A DNA stretch of 64,000 nt from Mucilaginibacter daejeonensis (GCF_020783335.1 NZ_CP086068.1:1550001-1614000), one strand, 5' to 3'; positions 36,289 through 44,582 are shown, numbered from the stretch's first letter. Numbers and translations are program-made. The notes: generated by a model not told the origin, from the letters alone.

Positions 36289-37644
36289 TCAGATGATCTC
36301 AAAATATCTTTTTAGTTCCCAGTCAGTAACATGCTGGCTAAACTGCCGCCATTCCCAGATCCGGGTATTGGTGAAATGCTCGGTAAAGGCACTGCCAAAA
36401 AGCTCCTTGGCTATAGCCGAGTTCTTCATGGTCATGGCCGCCTCATACAGGTTGCCCGGTATGTTGCCGTTGCTTTTATGCGTGTAACCATTGCCACTGA
36501 CCGGTGGTAAGGCCAAAGGCAGCTTGTGCTTGATACCATACAAGCCTGATGCCAGCGATGCCGCAAGGGCCAGGTAAGGGTTGCTGTCAGCTCCCGGTAT
36601 GCGGGTCTCGAGCCGGGTATACTCGGGTGCATGATTGAGCACACGTAACGAGGTGGTGCGGTTATCGACGCCCCAGGTAATGGTGGTAGGTGCCCAGGCG
36701 CCTTCCACTAAACGCTTGTAACTGTTCACGGTAGGCGCATACATAGGGATGAGATGCGGAAGGCAATACAGCTGACCGGCCACATAATGCTTCATGAGCT
36801 CGCTCATGTTCAGCTCATCCGCCTCATCGTAAAATAGGTTGGTGGCCTTGTCGGCGCTCCATAGGCTTTGGTGGATGTGGCCGCTGCAGCCGGGCAGTTT
36901 CTCGCTCCATTTAGCCATGAAGGAGGCCATGATGCCGTACATGGAGGCGATCTCCTTTACAGAATTCTTCAGCAGCGCAGCCTTATCTGCCGCGGCCAAA
37001 ACATGGTCATGAATGATGGCCGCTTCATATACACCCGGACCGGTCTCGGTATGCAATCCCTCGATCGGGATATCGAACTGGGTCAACAAGTTCACCAGGT
37101 CATAGTAATAGGAGTTCTGCTGCGATGGCCTCAGGATAGAGTAGCCGTACATGCCTTGCGTCAAAGGCTCTATGTTGGTGAACTTCTTTTGCTCTAACGA
37201 GCGCGAAGTTTCACTGAAATTGAACCACTCGAACTCCTGTGCAAATTCAGGATGGAAGCCCATGGCCTCGCACTCGGCGGCGATCTTTTTAAGCAAGGTA
37301 CGCGGACAAGGCACGTTCTCATTTCCTTCGCCGCTAAAATCGGCCAGGAAGAACGGCATATCATTTTGCCAGGGTATGGTACGGAAGGTGGACAGGTCTA
37401 TACGGCAGGGCTTATCCGGGTAGCCGGTATGCCATCCCGTGAAAGAGGTATTATCATACCCCTGATCCTGGCTATCCCACCCGAACACCACATCGCAAAA
37501 GCCATAGCCCTGGCTCAAGCCAGCCTCGAACTTTTTGAGGTGGATCACTTTGCCCCGTAAGATACCGTCTATATCAGCAAAGGCAAATTTAATGTGCGTA
37601 TTGCCGTTCTGCTTCAATTGATCAAGTATCTGCTGTTGGTTCAT
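36289..37644 (-). CDS. Glutamine-synthetase-family ligase (GSI/PuuA-like)
   Basis: A 451-residue type-I GS fold. The N-terminal beta-grasp (FAFADIDGILRGK) is followed by the metal-binding EFEWF pair, the GCSGHIHQSLW motif with catalytic His, NSYKRLVEG for ATP/phosphate contacts, and ETRIPGADSNPYLALAA. All catalytic motifs look intact. It differs from GlnN (17184-19355), which already provides glutamine, so a gamma-glutamyl-amine ligase role is likely (compare PuuA, GlnT). The frame extends to a TTG at 37650 that is part of a -7-like box, so the ATG at 37644 is preferred. It is the first gene of the operon, below a perfect palindrome. Confidence 0.88.
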   Translation of the reverse strand: MNQQQILDQLKQNGNTHIKFAFADIDGILRGKVIHLKKFEAGLSQGYGFCDVVFGWDSQDQGYDNTSFTGWHTGYPDKPCRIDLSTFRTIPWQNDMPFFLADFSGEGNENVPCPRTLLKKIAAECEAMGFHPEFAQEFEWFNFSETSRSLEQKKFTNIEPLTQGMYGYSILRPSQQNSYYYDLVNLLTQFDIPIEGLHTETGPGVYEAAIIHDHVLAAADKAALLKNSVKEIASMYGIMASFMAKWSEKLPGCSGHIHQSLWSADKATNLFYDEADELNMSELMKHYVAGQLYCLPHLIPMYAPTVNSYKRLVEGAWAPTTITWGVDNRTTSLRVLNHAPEYTRLETRIPGADSNPYLALAASLASGLYGIKHKLPLALPPVSGNGYTHKSNGNIPGNLYEAAMTMKNSAIAKELFGSAFTEHFTNTRIWEWRQFSQHVTDWELKRYFEII

Positions 37645-37647
37645 GGG

Positions 37648-37655
37648 CAAAGGTG
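37648..37655 (-). promoter_or_regulatory. -7-like box of the GS-like operon
   Basis: CACCTTTG differs from TAnnTTTG at one position and lies three bases before the ATG. A TTG 17 bases further upstream could be the -33 element. Confidence 0.45.
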
Positions 37656-37660
37656 TTCAG

Positions 37661-37675
37661 TTGCGTGGTACGCAA
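37661..37675. promoter_or_regulatory. Perfect palindrome, candidate operator of the GS-like operon
   Basis: TTGCGT-GGT-ACGCAA is a perfect 6+3+6 inverted repeat in the spacer just upstream of the -7-like box. That is where a repressor would block RNA polymerase. No regulator gene is adjacent. Confidence 0.5.
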
Positions 37676-37756
37676 TTTAGGCAATAAGGGTTACAATAGC
37701 CAAAAAAGATGTTAAGACAGCGACAGGCCGTTGGACGGATGAAGGGGATGCATCTT

Positions 37757-37805
37757 AAAATAAAAGACCCTTTCATGCCGGTACATATCGGCATTGAAAG
37801 GGTCT
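37757..37805 (-). terminator. Terminator of the nitroreductase gene
   Basis: Sixteen-bp arms (37765-37780, 37789-37805) with one bulged base and an 8-base loop, followed on the minus strand by TTTTATTTTAA. Confidence 0.85.
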
Positions 37806-37836
37806 ATTCAGAGGTATTTTTGAAGCTACAAGCTTA

Positions 37837-38421
37837 CTATACCCACTTTACTTTCTCGGCAAGTGGGGTCTTGCGTACGCCTTCTGGTTTGGCTTCGCTG
37901 TAACCTAAGTATAACAGGCCTAATACCTGGTCTTCATTACCCAGGTGCAGGAACTCTTTCATTACCGGTTTCAATGTAGCGCCACCTGTGCTCCAGAACG
38001 AAGCGATGTTCAAGGCTTGCGCACCCAGTAAGAGGTTTTGGATCGCGCATGATGCTGCGGCCACTTCCTCAACGGCTGGTATCTTAGAGGTTTCGGCGCG
38101 GTGCATGTAAGCAATGATCACGTGCGACACGTTAGCACCCATGTTTTGCAGGTTGCTGTAAGTTGCCGCATTGAAGTTACCGGCCACTTCAGCAGCTTGT
38201 TTGTAAAGTTCGGCGTGCTGCGCGCAAAATTTAGGTGCGTCCTCATACACCACAAAGCGCCAAGGCTCAGTATATGCATGAGTAGGGGCCCAGTCGGCCA
38301 GTTCAAGCAAAGCGGCCACATGGCCGTTAGGTATCTTTTGTCCGTTCATCATAGCGGGTTTGATGGTACGGCGGTTCTTGATGATGTTGGATATGATCGA
38401 CAGATCTTGTTCGTTGGTCAT
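37837..38421 (-). CDS. Nitroreductase-family flavoprotein
   Basis: A 194-residue FMN-dependent oxidoreductase fold of the compact YdjA/RutE-like branch. It shows NRRTIKP near the start (FMN phosphate contact), ADWAPTHAYTEPWRFVV, the AAASCAIQNLLLGAQALNIASFW helix and GLLYLGYSEAKPEG at the C-terminus. It would use NAD(P)H to reduce nitro or quinone compounds or an unknown physiological substrate. It is monocistronic, with a -7 box 26 bases upstream of the ATG. Confidence 0.9.
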   Translation of the reverse strand: MTNEQDLSIISNIIKNRRTIKPAMMNGQKIPNGHVAALLELADWAPTHAYTEPWRFVVYEDAPKFCAQHAELYKQAAEVAGNFNAATYSNLQNMGANVSHVIIAYMHRAETSKIPAVEEVAAASCAIQNLLLGAQALNIASFWSTGGATLKPVMKEFLHLGNEDQVLGLLYLGYSEAKPEGVRKTPLAEKVKWV

Positions 38422-38447
38422 GAGAATAATGGAGTATTGATGTGGGG

Positions 38448-38455
38448 CAAAAGTA
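38448..38455 (-). promoter_or_regulatory. -7 promoter box of the nitroreductase gene
   Basis: TACTTTTG on the minus strand is a perfect TAnnTTTG match, 26 bases before the ATG at 38421. Confidence 0.55.
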
Positions 38456-38526
38456 GGGAATTGTAGTGAATGGTGGGTAAGTCAGTGTGAATAGTTCAAG
38501 AGGAAATATATCCTAAGGCCTTCGTC

Positions 38527-39006
38527 TTAATTGCCCAGCAATAACTCCTCAACAAAGTTCCTTAGATCAGGTACTTCCAGATGATAACTAATAAGCATGA
38601 TCGCATAACCGGCAAGTGCCATGCCCAAAGGTGCCAATACGGTCATCGACCAAGCGTTACTTGATATCTGTTCTATTAGGCAAATCAAGAACAATGATAA
38701 CACTATGCCTATCCACAACAACAGAAAACGCCGCCCCATAGTATTTACACGAATTTTCACTTTTACTTCGGCTTGAGGCATATGCTTAACGAATATCAGA
38801 TCGGCTTCGGGATAGGCACCATTGCGGTAATTGCATATCGGAGCAATCTTTAGGTCACAACCATAAAAATTACCGCTGTAACCGCTATTGGTCTCATTCT
38901 TTTCAGAAGATGTATCAATATGGGCCTTTCGCAAAAATCGTTCAATGACCTCGTCTCGAGTGTATTTGCTCTTTATCAGATAGGATTGATATGGTAAAAG
39001 GTTCAT
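38527..39006 (-). CDS. Hypothetical two-helix membrane protein
   Basis: A 159-residue protein. A soluble first half of about 90 residues contains YGCDLKIAPICNYRNGAYPEADLIF. Two hydrophobic helices follow (about 93-111 and 121-142), then a short amphipathic tail (VPDLRNFVEELLLG). It resembles a common but unnamed bacterial type in which a small beta-rich domain precedes a helical hairpin. I cannot give a function. A palindromic repeat lies just upstream, in the gap beside the E1 gene. Confidence 0.62.
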   Translation of the reverse strand: MNLLPYQSYLIKSKYTRDEVIERFLRKAHIDTSSEKNETNSGYSGNFYGCDLKIAPICNYRNGAYPEADLIFVKHMPQAEVKVKIRVNTMGRRFLLLWIGIVLSLFLICLIEQISSNAWSMTVLAPLGMALAGYAIMLISYHLEVPDLRNFVEELLLGN

Positions 39007-39099
39007 GGTTTTGTTTGATAGTAGAAAGCATGATGGTCACTGTTTTAACTGAACAATATACTTACACCAAAATTTAGTGGAGGGTGAGGATATAAAAAA

Positions 39100-39183
39100 T
39101 GTCATCACGAGCGATAGTGTGGTGACCCTATACGTCGGAACAATTCGCTCGTATAAGATCCTTCGCTATAGCTCAGGATGACA
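39100..39183. repeat. Palindromic intergenic repeat, copy A
   Basis: An imperfect inverted repeat opening TGTCATCACGAGCGATAG and closing CTATAGCTCAGGATGACA, with CTATACG/GTATAAGATC inside. It shares the TGTCAT..GAGCGATAG..ATGACA frame with copies B and C at 43.5-43.7 kb. It lies between the E1 gene and a hypothetical gene. Confidence 0.8.
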
Positions 39184-39214
39184 AAAGACGGTCAGTTATC
39201 TACTTCCTGACCCT

Positions 39215-41644
39215 CTAAAATATAGCCGGGAATTTGGCCGGATAACTTTCGTGCATGATGTTATACACCGCCTCGATGATGTCATCGGCCGATGGTTTGG
39301 TAAAGTAATCACCATCAGATCCGTAAGGCGGGCGGTGCTCTTTCGCACATAGTGTTTTGGGCGCTGTGTCAAGGTAGCGGTAGCCGCCTTGTTTCTCTAC
39401 CACGTGTTGTAAAATGTAGGCCGAACCTCCGCCGGGTACATCCTCATCTACCACCAATAGTCTGCTGGTTTTTTGCAGTGATCGTACACAAGCCTCATCC
39501 AGGTCAAAAGGATATAACGTTTGCGGGTCAATGATCTCGATGCTGATGCCCATTGAGGCTAATTCGTCCGCCGTCTCCTGCACTATGCGCAAGGTCGATC
39601 CGTACGATATCACGGTCACATCCGTTCCCTGGCGTAACACCTCGGCCTTACCCAACGGTACGGTGAACTCACCGATGTTGCTCGGAAGTTTCTCCTTTAG
39701 TCGGTAACCGTTCAGGCTCTCGATCACGATCGCTGGTTCATCGCCCTGTAGCAGGGTGTTGTACATACCGGCGGCCTGGGTCATGTTACGTGGCACGCAA
39801 ATGTGCATACCGCGCAGGTTAGCCAGTAAGGAAGCCATTGGTGATCCTGAATGCCAGATGCCTTCCAGGCGATGGCCACGCGTACGTACGATCAGCGGTG
39901 CTTTTTGTCCGCCGCGGGTACGGTAGCTCAAGCTGGCTATGTCATCGCTCAATACAGTGATTGCCCATATCCAGTAATCCAAATATTGTATCTCGGCGAT
40001 AGGTTTCAGGCCGCGCATGGCTAAGCCCATTCCCTGGCCAATAATGGTATTCTCGCGTATGCCGGTATCGGTGATGCGCAGGTCGCCGTATTTGGCCTGC
40101 AGGCCGGCAAAACCCTGGTTCACGTCGCCTATGGCGCCAACATCCTCGCCGAAGGCCACGATGCGTTCATCGCGTTCAAAGGCGGCGTCAAAGCAGGCGT
40201 TCAATATCTCGCGGCCATCAAGCATGCGGGCATCGGCATCATAACGGGCCGGTACCAAAGGCACTCTGAGGGGCGATAGGGGAGTATCACTAAATAATTT
40301 GCTGTTGTAGCGTTCGGCGTTCAGCTCGTTCTCGTGCATCAGCCTGTCGATCAGGTGCTGGCGTTCTGGATGGTCCTCGGTAGCGGTGAGGCGCAAGGTC
40401 TTGCGGATCGCGCTCACGATGTCGCGGCGACCCGGATCAACACACGAGCGTAGCTCGGCAGCGATCTCGCCCAGTTGTTTCACGCTTGAGTGACGGGCGT
40501 ACTGCTCGATCAAAGCGGCGGCCTCATCCAGTTCTGACTTTATCTCGGTCGAGTACTCGTTCCAGGCCTCACGCTGGCTGTTACGCACATGCTTTTTGGC
40601 CGTCTCTTCCAGCTCGTCCAGTTCCTGCTCACTAATAATGGCCGAATTGATCATCCAGCGGCGCATCTGCTGCAAGCAGTCGTGCTCGGCCTCCCAGGCC
40701 AAACGCTCCGATGGTTTGTAACGCTCGTGCGATCCTGAAGTGGAATGGCCTTGCGGCTGCGTGATCTCGGTCACGTGGATCAGTACCGGTACGTGCTCCG
40801 TGCGGCAAAGTTCAATGGCGGTGGCATAGGTCTCTACCAGTGCCACATAATCCCACCCGCGTACTTTGAATATCTCGTAGCCGTTGGTGCCTTCCTCGCG
40901 CTGAAAACCGCGCAGAGCCTCTGATATGTCTTCTTTGGTGGTCTGTAAGCTGGCCGGTACCGATATGGCATACGCATCATCCCAAATGGAAATGGCCATT
41001 GGAACCTGCAATACACCGGCGGCATTGAAGGTCTCTAAAAATATACCTTCGGACGTGGCACCGTTGCCGATGCTGCCAAAGGCCACTTCGTTACCATTGA
41101 TCGAGAATTGCTTCAGCTCCTCCAGTTCCTTGTTTTGGCGGTACAGCTTTGATGCGTAGGCCAAACCCAGCAAACGGGGCATATGCCCGCCCGTGGTGGA
41201 AATGTCTGACGAAGAGTTCATGGTGTTCACCTGATCCACCATGGTGCCATCAGGATTGGCAAAACGCGTAGCGTAATGGCAGTTCATCTGACGGCCGGCC
41301 GAAGCAGGGTCCTTTTCGATATCTGGATGCGCGTACAATTGCGCAAAGAATTCTTTCAGCGTACTCATGCCCGTAGCGAACATGAAGGTCTGGTCGCGGT
41401 AGTAACCGGCACGCCAGTCACCCTTTTTGAAAGCCTTGGCCATCGCCAACTGCGCCACCTCTTTCCCATCGCCAAATATCCCGAACTTGGCCTTACCGGT
41501 AAGCACCTCGCGACGGCCCAACAAACTGGCCTGACGGCTCTCAAAGCCAATGCGATAGTCGTTTATAACGATGTGTCTGAAATCGTTAAAACTGAGCTCG
41601 TGTTCGGTAAAATTGCCGGTAGCCGGTAATGTGCTTTCTGGCAT
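39215..41644 (-). CDS. Fused alpha/beta 2-oxoacid (branched-chain) dehydrogenase E1
   Basis: An 809-residue fusion. The E1-alpha half (about 15-400) includes GSHERYKPSERLAWE in the phosphorylation-loop region. The E1-beta half (about 465-800) includes AFGEDVGAIGDVNQGF and SYGSTLRIV. It decarboxylates 2-oxoacids with TPP and passes the acyl group to E2. The TPP/Mg motif, normally GDG..NN, reads GNG (N194)..DD (D222, D223) at the exact canonical spacing: a reciprocal Asn/Asp swap. E2 is absent here; LpdA (8237) could supply E3. Two -7-like boxes (41652, 41665) lie upstream. Confidence 0.92.
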   Translation of the reverse strand: MPESTLPATGNFTEHELSFNDFRHIVINDYRIGFESRQASLLGRREVLTGKAKFGIFGDGKEVAQLAMAKAFKKGDWRAGYYRDQTFMFATGMSTLKEFFAQLYAHPDIEKDPASAGRQMNCHYATRFANPDGTMVDQVNTMNSSSDISTTGGHMPRLLGLAYASKLYRQNKELEELKQFSINGNEVAFGSIGNGATSEGIFLETFNAAGVLQVPMAISIWDDAYAISVPASLQTTKEDISEALRGFQREEGTNGYEIFKVRGWDYVALVETYATAIELCRTEHVPVLIHVTEITQPQGHSTSGSHERYKPSERLAWEAEHDCLQQMRRWMINSAIISEQELDELEETAKKHVRNSQREAWNEYSTEIKSELDEAAALIEQYARHSSVKQLGEIAAELRSCVDPGRRDIVSAIRKTLRLTATEDHPERQHLIDRLMHENELNAERYNSKLFSDTPLSPLRVPLVPARYDADARMLDGREILNACFDAAFERDERIVAFGEDVGAIGDVNQGFAGLQAKYGDLRITDTGIRENTIIGQGMGLAMRGLKPIAEIQYLDYWIWAITVLSDDIASLSYRTRGGQKAPLIVRTRGHRLEGIWHSGSPMASLLANLRGMHICVPRNMTQAAGMYNTLLQGDEPAIVIESLNGYRLKEKLPSNIGEFTVPLGKAEVLRQGTDVTVISYGSTLRIVQETADELASMGISIEIIDPQTLYPFDLDEACVRSLQKTSRLLVVDEDVPGGGSAYILQHVVEKQGGYRYLDTAPKTLCAKEHRPPYGSDGDYFTKPSADDIIEAVYNIMHESYPAKFPAIF

Positions 41645-41651
41645 AGATCTT

Positions 41652-41659
41652 CAAATTTA
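41652..41659 (-). promoter_or_regulatory. -7 promoter box of the E1 gene
   Basis: TAAATTTG lies seven bases before the ATG at 41644. A second match, TATTTTTG, is at 41665-41672. The closer one would give a near-leaderless transcript. Confidence 0.5.
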
Positions 41660-41765
41660 GGCCTCAAAAATAAAAAATTATGGGCGAATTGCTGCTCAGC
41701 CCACTATTGATTCAAATGTAAACAAAGTAAGCACGGTTTTTGCATCGCTTTTTAAACTATTGGAT

Positions 41766-41773
41766 TATATTTG
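41766..41773 (+). promoter_or_regulatory. -7 promoter box of the DUF1573 gene
   Basis: TATATTTG is a perfect match, 20 bases before the ATG at 41794. Confidence 0.6.
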
Positions 41774-41793
41774 TGTCATAACCGCAACTAAAT

Positions 41794-42195
41794 ATGAAAA
41801 AACTGGTCATACTATTTGCTATGGTGCTGGGTATCAGCATTACCGCTTCTGCACAGGACAGTCAAAAACCTGAGTTCAAATTTAACGAGGAGAAACACGA
41901 CTTTGGTAAGATACCCAAAGGCAAACCTGTAACTACCGTATTTGAATATACTAACGTTGGGGTAGAGCCGCTTATTTTAACGGAGGTTAGGCCTACCTGC
42001 GGTTGCACCATTGCCGACTATACCAAAACCCCGGTTTTAAAAGGTGCAAAAGGTACCATATCGATCACTTACAATGCTGCTGTGGCATCGCCGTTCAGCA
42101 AGACCATCGTGGTGACCTCTAATGCCAAGACCCCGGTAAAGAACCTGATCATTTTGGGTGAGGTGGTTGAAGGACCGGCCACACATAGCCGTTAA
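41794..42195 (+). CDS. DUF1573 domain protein, exported
   Basis: A 133-residue protein with signal peptide MKKLVILFAMVLGISITASAQ, followed by a single immunoglobulin-like DUF1573 domain. The family marks HDFGKIPKG, FEYTNVGVEPL and the paired-Cys motif RPTCGCTIADY are present. The function is not established; the fold resembles MSP/ASPM-type beta-sandwich domains. It is periplasmic or surface-bound. It is divergent from the E1 gene and has a strong terminator directly before the next promoter. Confidence 0.9.
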   Translation: MKKLVILFAMVLGISITASAQDSQKPEFKFNEEKHDFGKIPKGKPVTTVFEYTNVGVEPLILTEVRPTCGCTIADYTKTPVLKGAKGTISITYNAAVASPFSKTIVVTSNAKTPVKNLIILGEVVEGPATHSR

Positions 42196-42222
42196 TTAGC
42201 TGTACAACCACATACTGATATT

Positions 42223-42252
42223 AAAAAGGGCGCAAAACTGCGCCCTTTTTTG
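42223..42252 (+). terminator. Terminator of the DUF1573 gene
   Basis: Perfect 12-bp arms AAAAAGGGCGCA/TGCGCCCTTTTT with an AAAC loop. The T-run sits 15 bases before the next gene's -7 box. Confidence 0.9.
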
Positions 42253-42266
42253 TTTGGCGGTTTTCA

Positions 42267-42274
42267 TAGATTTG
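42267..42274 (+). promoter_or_regulatory. -7 promoter box of the aminotransferase gene, four bases before the ATG
   Basis: TAGATTTG matches TAnnTTTG. The spacing to ATG 42279 implies a leaderless mRNA. Confidence 0.55.
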
Positions 42275-42278
42275 CACC

Positions 42279-43478
42279 ATGCCAAATATCTCTCAAAAAG
42301 GTGTGCATATGCCCGCCTCGCCCATACGTAAGCTAACCCCATTTGCCGATCAGGCCAAGCAGGCCGGTAAAAAAGTATACCACCTCAACATAGGCCAGCC
42401 CGACATCGAGACACCTGAAGGAATGCTCAATGCCGTTAAGAACATCGACTTTAAGGTATGGGCCTACACGGCATCAGAGGGTACATTATCGTACCGTAAA
42501 AAACTGGCCGAATATTATAACAAACTTAACTATAACATCACCCCCGAAAATATCATTGTGACCACCGGCGGATCGGAAGCGATCACTATTGCCATGATGG
42601 CCTGCTTTGACCCGGGCGATGAGGTGATCATCCCTGAACCGTTCTACGCCAACTATAATGGCTTTGCCTGCCAGAGCGATGTGGTAGTAAAACCGATCCT
42701 GTCCACTATCGACAATGGTTTCGCGTTGCCGCCGATAGCTGAGTTCGAGAAACTGATCACGCCAAAGACCAAAGCGATCATCATTTGCAACCCTAACAAC
42801 CCGACCGGCTACCTGTACTCAAAGGAGGAGATGCTGGCCCTGAAGGAACTGGCGTTAGCGCATGATCTGTACCTGTTCTCAGATGAGGCTTACCGTGAGT
42901 TTTGCTATGATGGCCGTGAGTTCATTTCGCCTATGCACATGGATGGCATTGATGATAACGTGATCGTGATGGATACCGTGAGCAAGCGTTACAGCGCCTG
43001 CGGTGCCCGTTTGGGTTGCCTGATCACCAAGAACAAAGAGGTGTTAAAAGCTGCACTGAAATTTGCCCAGGCGCGTTTGAGCCCAGGCATGGTAGAGCAG
43101 ATCGCCGGTGAGGCTGCGGTAGATACCCCGGACGCTTACTTTGAGACCGTTAATAAAGAATACACCCACCGCCGCGACGTACTGGTTAATGCCCTGAACA
43201 AAATGGAGGGTGTGTTTTGCCCCAACCCGGGCGGTGCTTTTTACGTGGTAGCCAAATTCCCGATCGATAATGCCGACAAGTTTTGCCAGTGGATGCTGGA
43301 AAGCTTTAGCCACAACAACGCCACCGTGATGATGGCACCGGCCACCGGTTTTTACAGCACACCAGGCGCTGGCACCAACGAAGTGCGTATGGCCTATGTG
43401 CTCAACAGCACTGACCTGGAAGCCGCCATGACCTGCCTGGAAGAAGGTTTGAAAGCTTATCCGGGACGTGCGATTTAG
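42279..43478 (+). CDS. PLP-dependent class I aminotransferase
   Basis: A 399-residue fold-type I aminotransferase of the AspC/AAT branch. It shows HLNIGQPDIETP, TTGGSEAI (PLP phosphate side), ICNPNNPTGYLYS, SDEAYREF (PLP ring Asp) and the Schiff-base Lys236 in DTVSKRYSACGARLG. The substrate, aspartate or an aromatic amino acid, is not decided by sequence. It is cytoplasmic. The 3' end touches an intergenic inverted-repeat element whose left end begins at the last base of the stop codon. Confidence 0.9.
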   Translation: MPNISQKGVHMPASPIRKLTPFADQAKQAGKKVYHLNIGQPDIETPEGMLNAVKNIDFKVWAYTASEGTLSYRKKLAEYYNKLNYNITPENIIVTTGGSEAITIAMMACFDPGDEVIIPEPFYANYNGFACQSDVVVKPILSTIDNGFALPPIAEFEKLITPKTKAIIICNPNNPTGYLYSKEEMLALKELALAHDLYLFSDEAYREFCYDGREFISPMHMDGIDDNVIVMDTVSKRYSACGARLGCLITKNKEVLKAALKFAQARLSPGMVEQIAGEAAVDTPDAYFETVNKEYTHRRDVLVNALNKMEGVFCPNPGGAFYVVAKFPIDNADKFCQWMLESFSHNNATVMMAPATGFYSTPGAGTNEVRMAYVLNSTDLEAAMTCLEEGLKAYPGRAI

Positions 43479-43542
43479 TTAGTGGGTTATTGAGTTATTG
43501 GATGGTGACTTGATCAGCCGCCATCGCTACTCTAGTATATAG

Positions 43543-43617
43543 TGTCATATTGAGCGATAGCGAAATCTTATACGCTTTCAACGTGTATAGGATGCTTCGC
43601 TATCGCTCAGCATGACA
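43543..43617. repeat. Palindromic intergenic repeat, copy B
   Basis: Opens TGTCATATTGAGCGATAGCG and closes CGCTATCGCTCAGCATGACA, with TTATAC/GTATAGG inside. It is followed by TTTTTTG, so it could fold into a long terminator-like hairpin. Confidence 0.85.
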
Positions 43618-43667
43618 TTTTTTGTTTGTGGTTGGTGGTCAGGCATGTTAATGTTATCCCTCCACCT

Positions 43668-43743
43668 TGTCATATTGAGCGATAGCAAATATCTTATATA
43701 CATGGTAAGTGTATAGGATGCTTCGCTATCGCTCAGCGTGACA
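43668..43743. repeat. Palindromic intergenic repeat, copy C
   Basis: Nearly the same as copy B, 50 bases further on: TGTCATATTGAGCGATAGC to GCTATCGCTCAGCGTGACA, again followed by TTTTTTG. The arms are better conserved than the centre, as expected for a selected hairpin. Confidence 0.85.
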
Positions 43744-43809
43744 TTTTTTGATCGTGAGTATCCTTTAAGAAGACGCTACCTAATAACTCAATAACCCACT
43801 AACCACTAA

Positions 43810-44463
43810 CTATGCCCCAATAGAGTCGAAGAACTTGTGGGTAACGAGCTTGTCGAAGATGACGAAGGCGGCGATGATGAGCGCGGCACCGGCCACATAG
43901 TTGAGTTTGTGTACCAGCTTCACAGATATCTTGTCGCGGAGTTTGTTGGCATAAAAGGCCTTTAGTATATCCATCCCAAATTGTACCGATAATACCGTGA
44001 TGAACATGACCGCGATCTTAAGCTGGCGGTTGTGCACCCCTTCGTGATAGGCGGTACTGGCCGTGCCGATCACCGTGATCCAATGGAAAAGCAGGGTAGG
44101 ATTGAAAATGCACATCAGAAAGCCTTTAAAGAAGTAGCCTGCACGGTTCACCTTGGCTGGGGTATGAGAGTCGTAATCGATCTCGGCCTTTTTAGTAAGG
44201 TAGTGAGTACCGATGATGAGCAGGATGATGCTACCGATCACGCCCAGCCAGATCTTGGCCTTTTCGGGCACTTCGAAGAACTGCGACCCAAAGATGATCG
44301 CGCCAACAAATACCACATCGCTGCACACTACGCCAAAGGCAAGGGCGGCACCTGCGTGGAACCCCTTTTCGATGCTGGTCTTGATCAGTGCGAAGAATAC
44401 CGGTCCGGTAATGAAAGTAAGCACCAATCCAACACCGATCCCCGAAATAATAGCTTCGATCAT
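43810..44463 (-). CDS. LysE-family amino acid exporter
   Basis: A 217-residue inner-membrane protein with about six helices. The family opening is present (GIGVGLVLTFITGPVFFALIKTSIEKG), then AGAALAFGVVCSDVVFV, then GFLMCIFNPTLLFHWI, matching the conserved F/L-N-P segment. It probably exports amino acids or related metabolites; the substrate is unknown. It is convergent with the aminotransferase gene across the inverted-repeat element. Confidence 0.88.
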   Translation of the reverse strand: MIEAIISGIGVGLVLTFITGPVFFALIKTSIEKGFHAGAALAFGVVCSDVVFVGAIIFGSQFFEVPEKAKIWLGVIGSIILLIIGTHYLTKKAEIDYDSHTPAKVNRAGYFFKGFLMCIFNPTLLFHWITVIGTASTAYHEGVHNRQLKIAVMFITVLSVQFGMDILKAFYANKLRDKISVKLVHKLNYVAGAALIIAAFVIFDKLVTHKFFDSIGA

Positions 44464-44582
44464 TTGATACAGTTAGTTCGCGCGGCGAATATGCAACTAA
44501 TCTACTTAAAACAAAAAAACAGGAAATTGTTGCTGCGCTTATTTTAAAAGATCGTTAAAAATCCGAAAAAATTAGGTTATGT

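Larger units (their letters stand above)
43478..43803. repeat. Intergenic element with 22-bp perfect terminal inverted repeats
   Basis: The 22 bases at 43478-43499 (GTTAGTGGGTTATTGAG...) recur exactly inverted at 43782-43803. Inside lie two palindromic repeats (copies B and C). No open frame of note is inside and no target-site duplication was recognised. It fills the gap between the convergent aminotransferase and LysE genes, so it may act as terminator, MITE-like element or both. Confidence 0.7.

Noticed and set aside
43478..43803. CRISPR-like reading of the tandem repeats
   Set aside because: Only two internal copies exist, they are palindromic and long, there are no uniform spacers and no cas genes.
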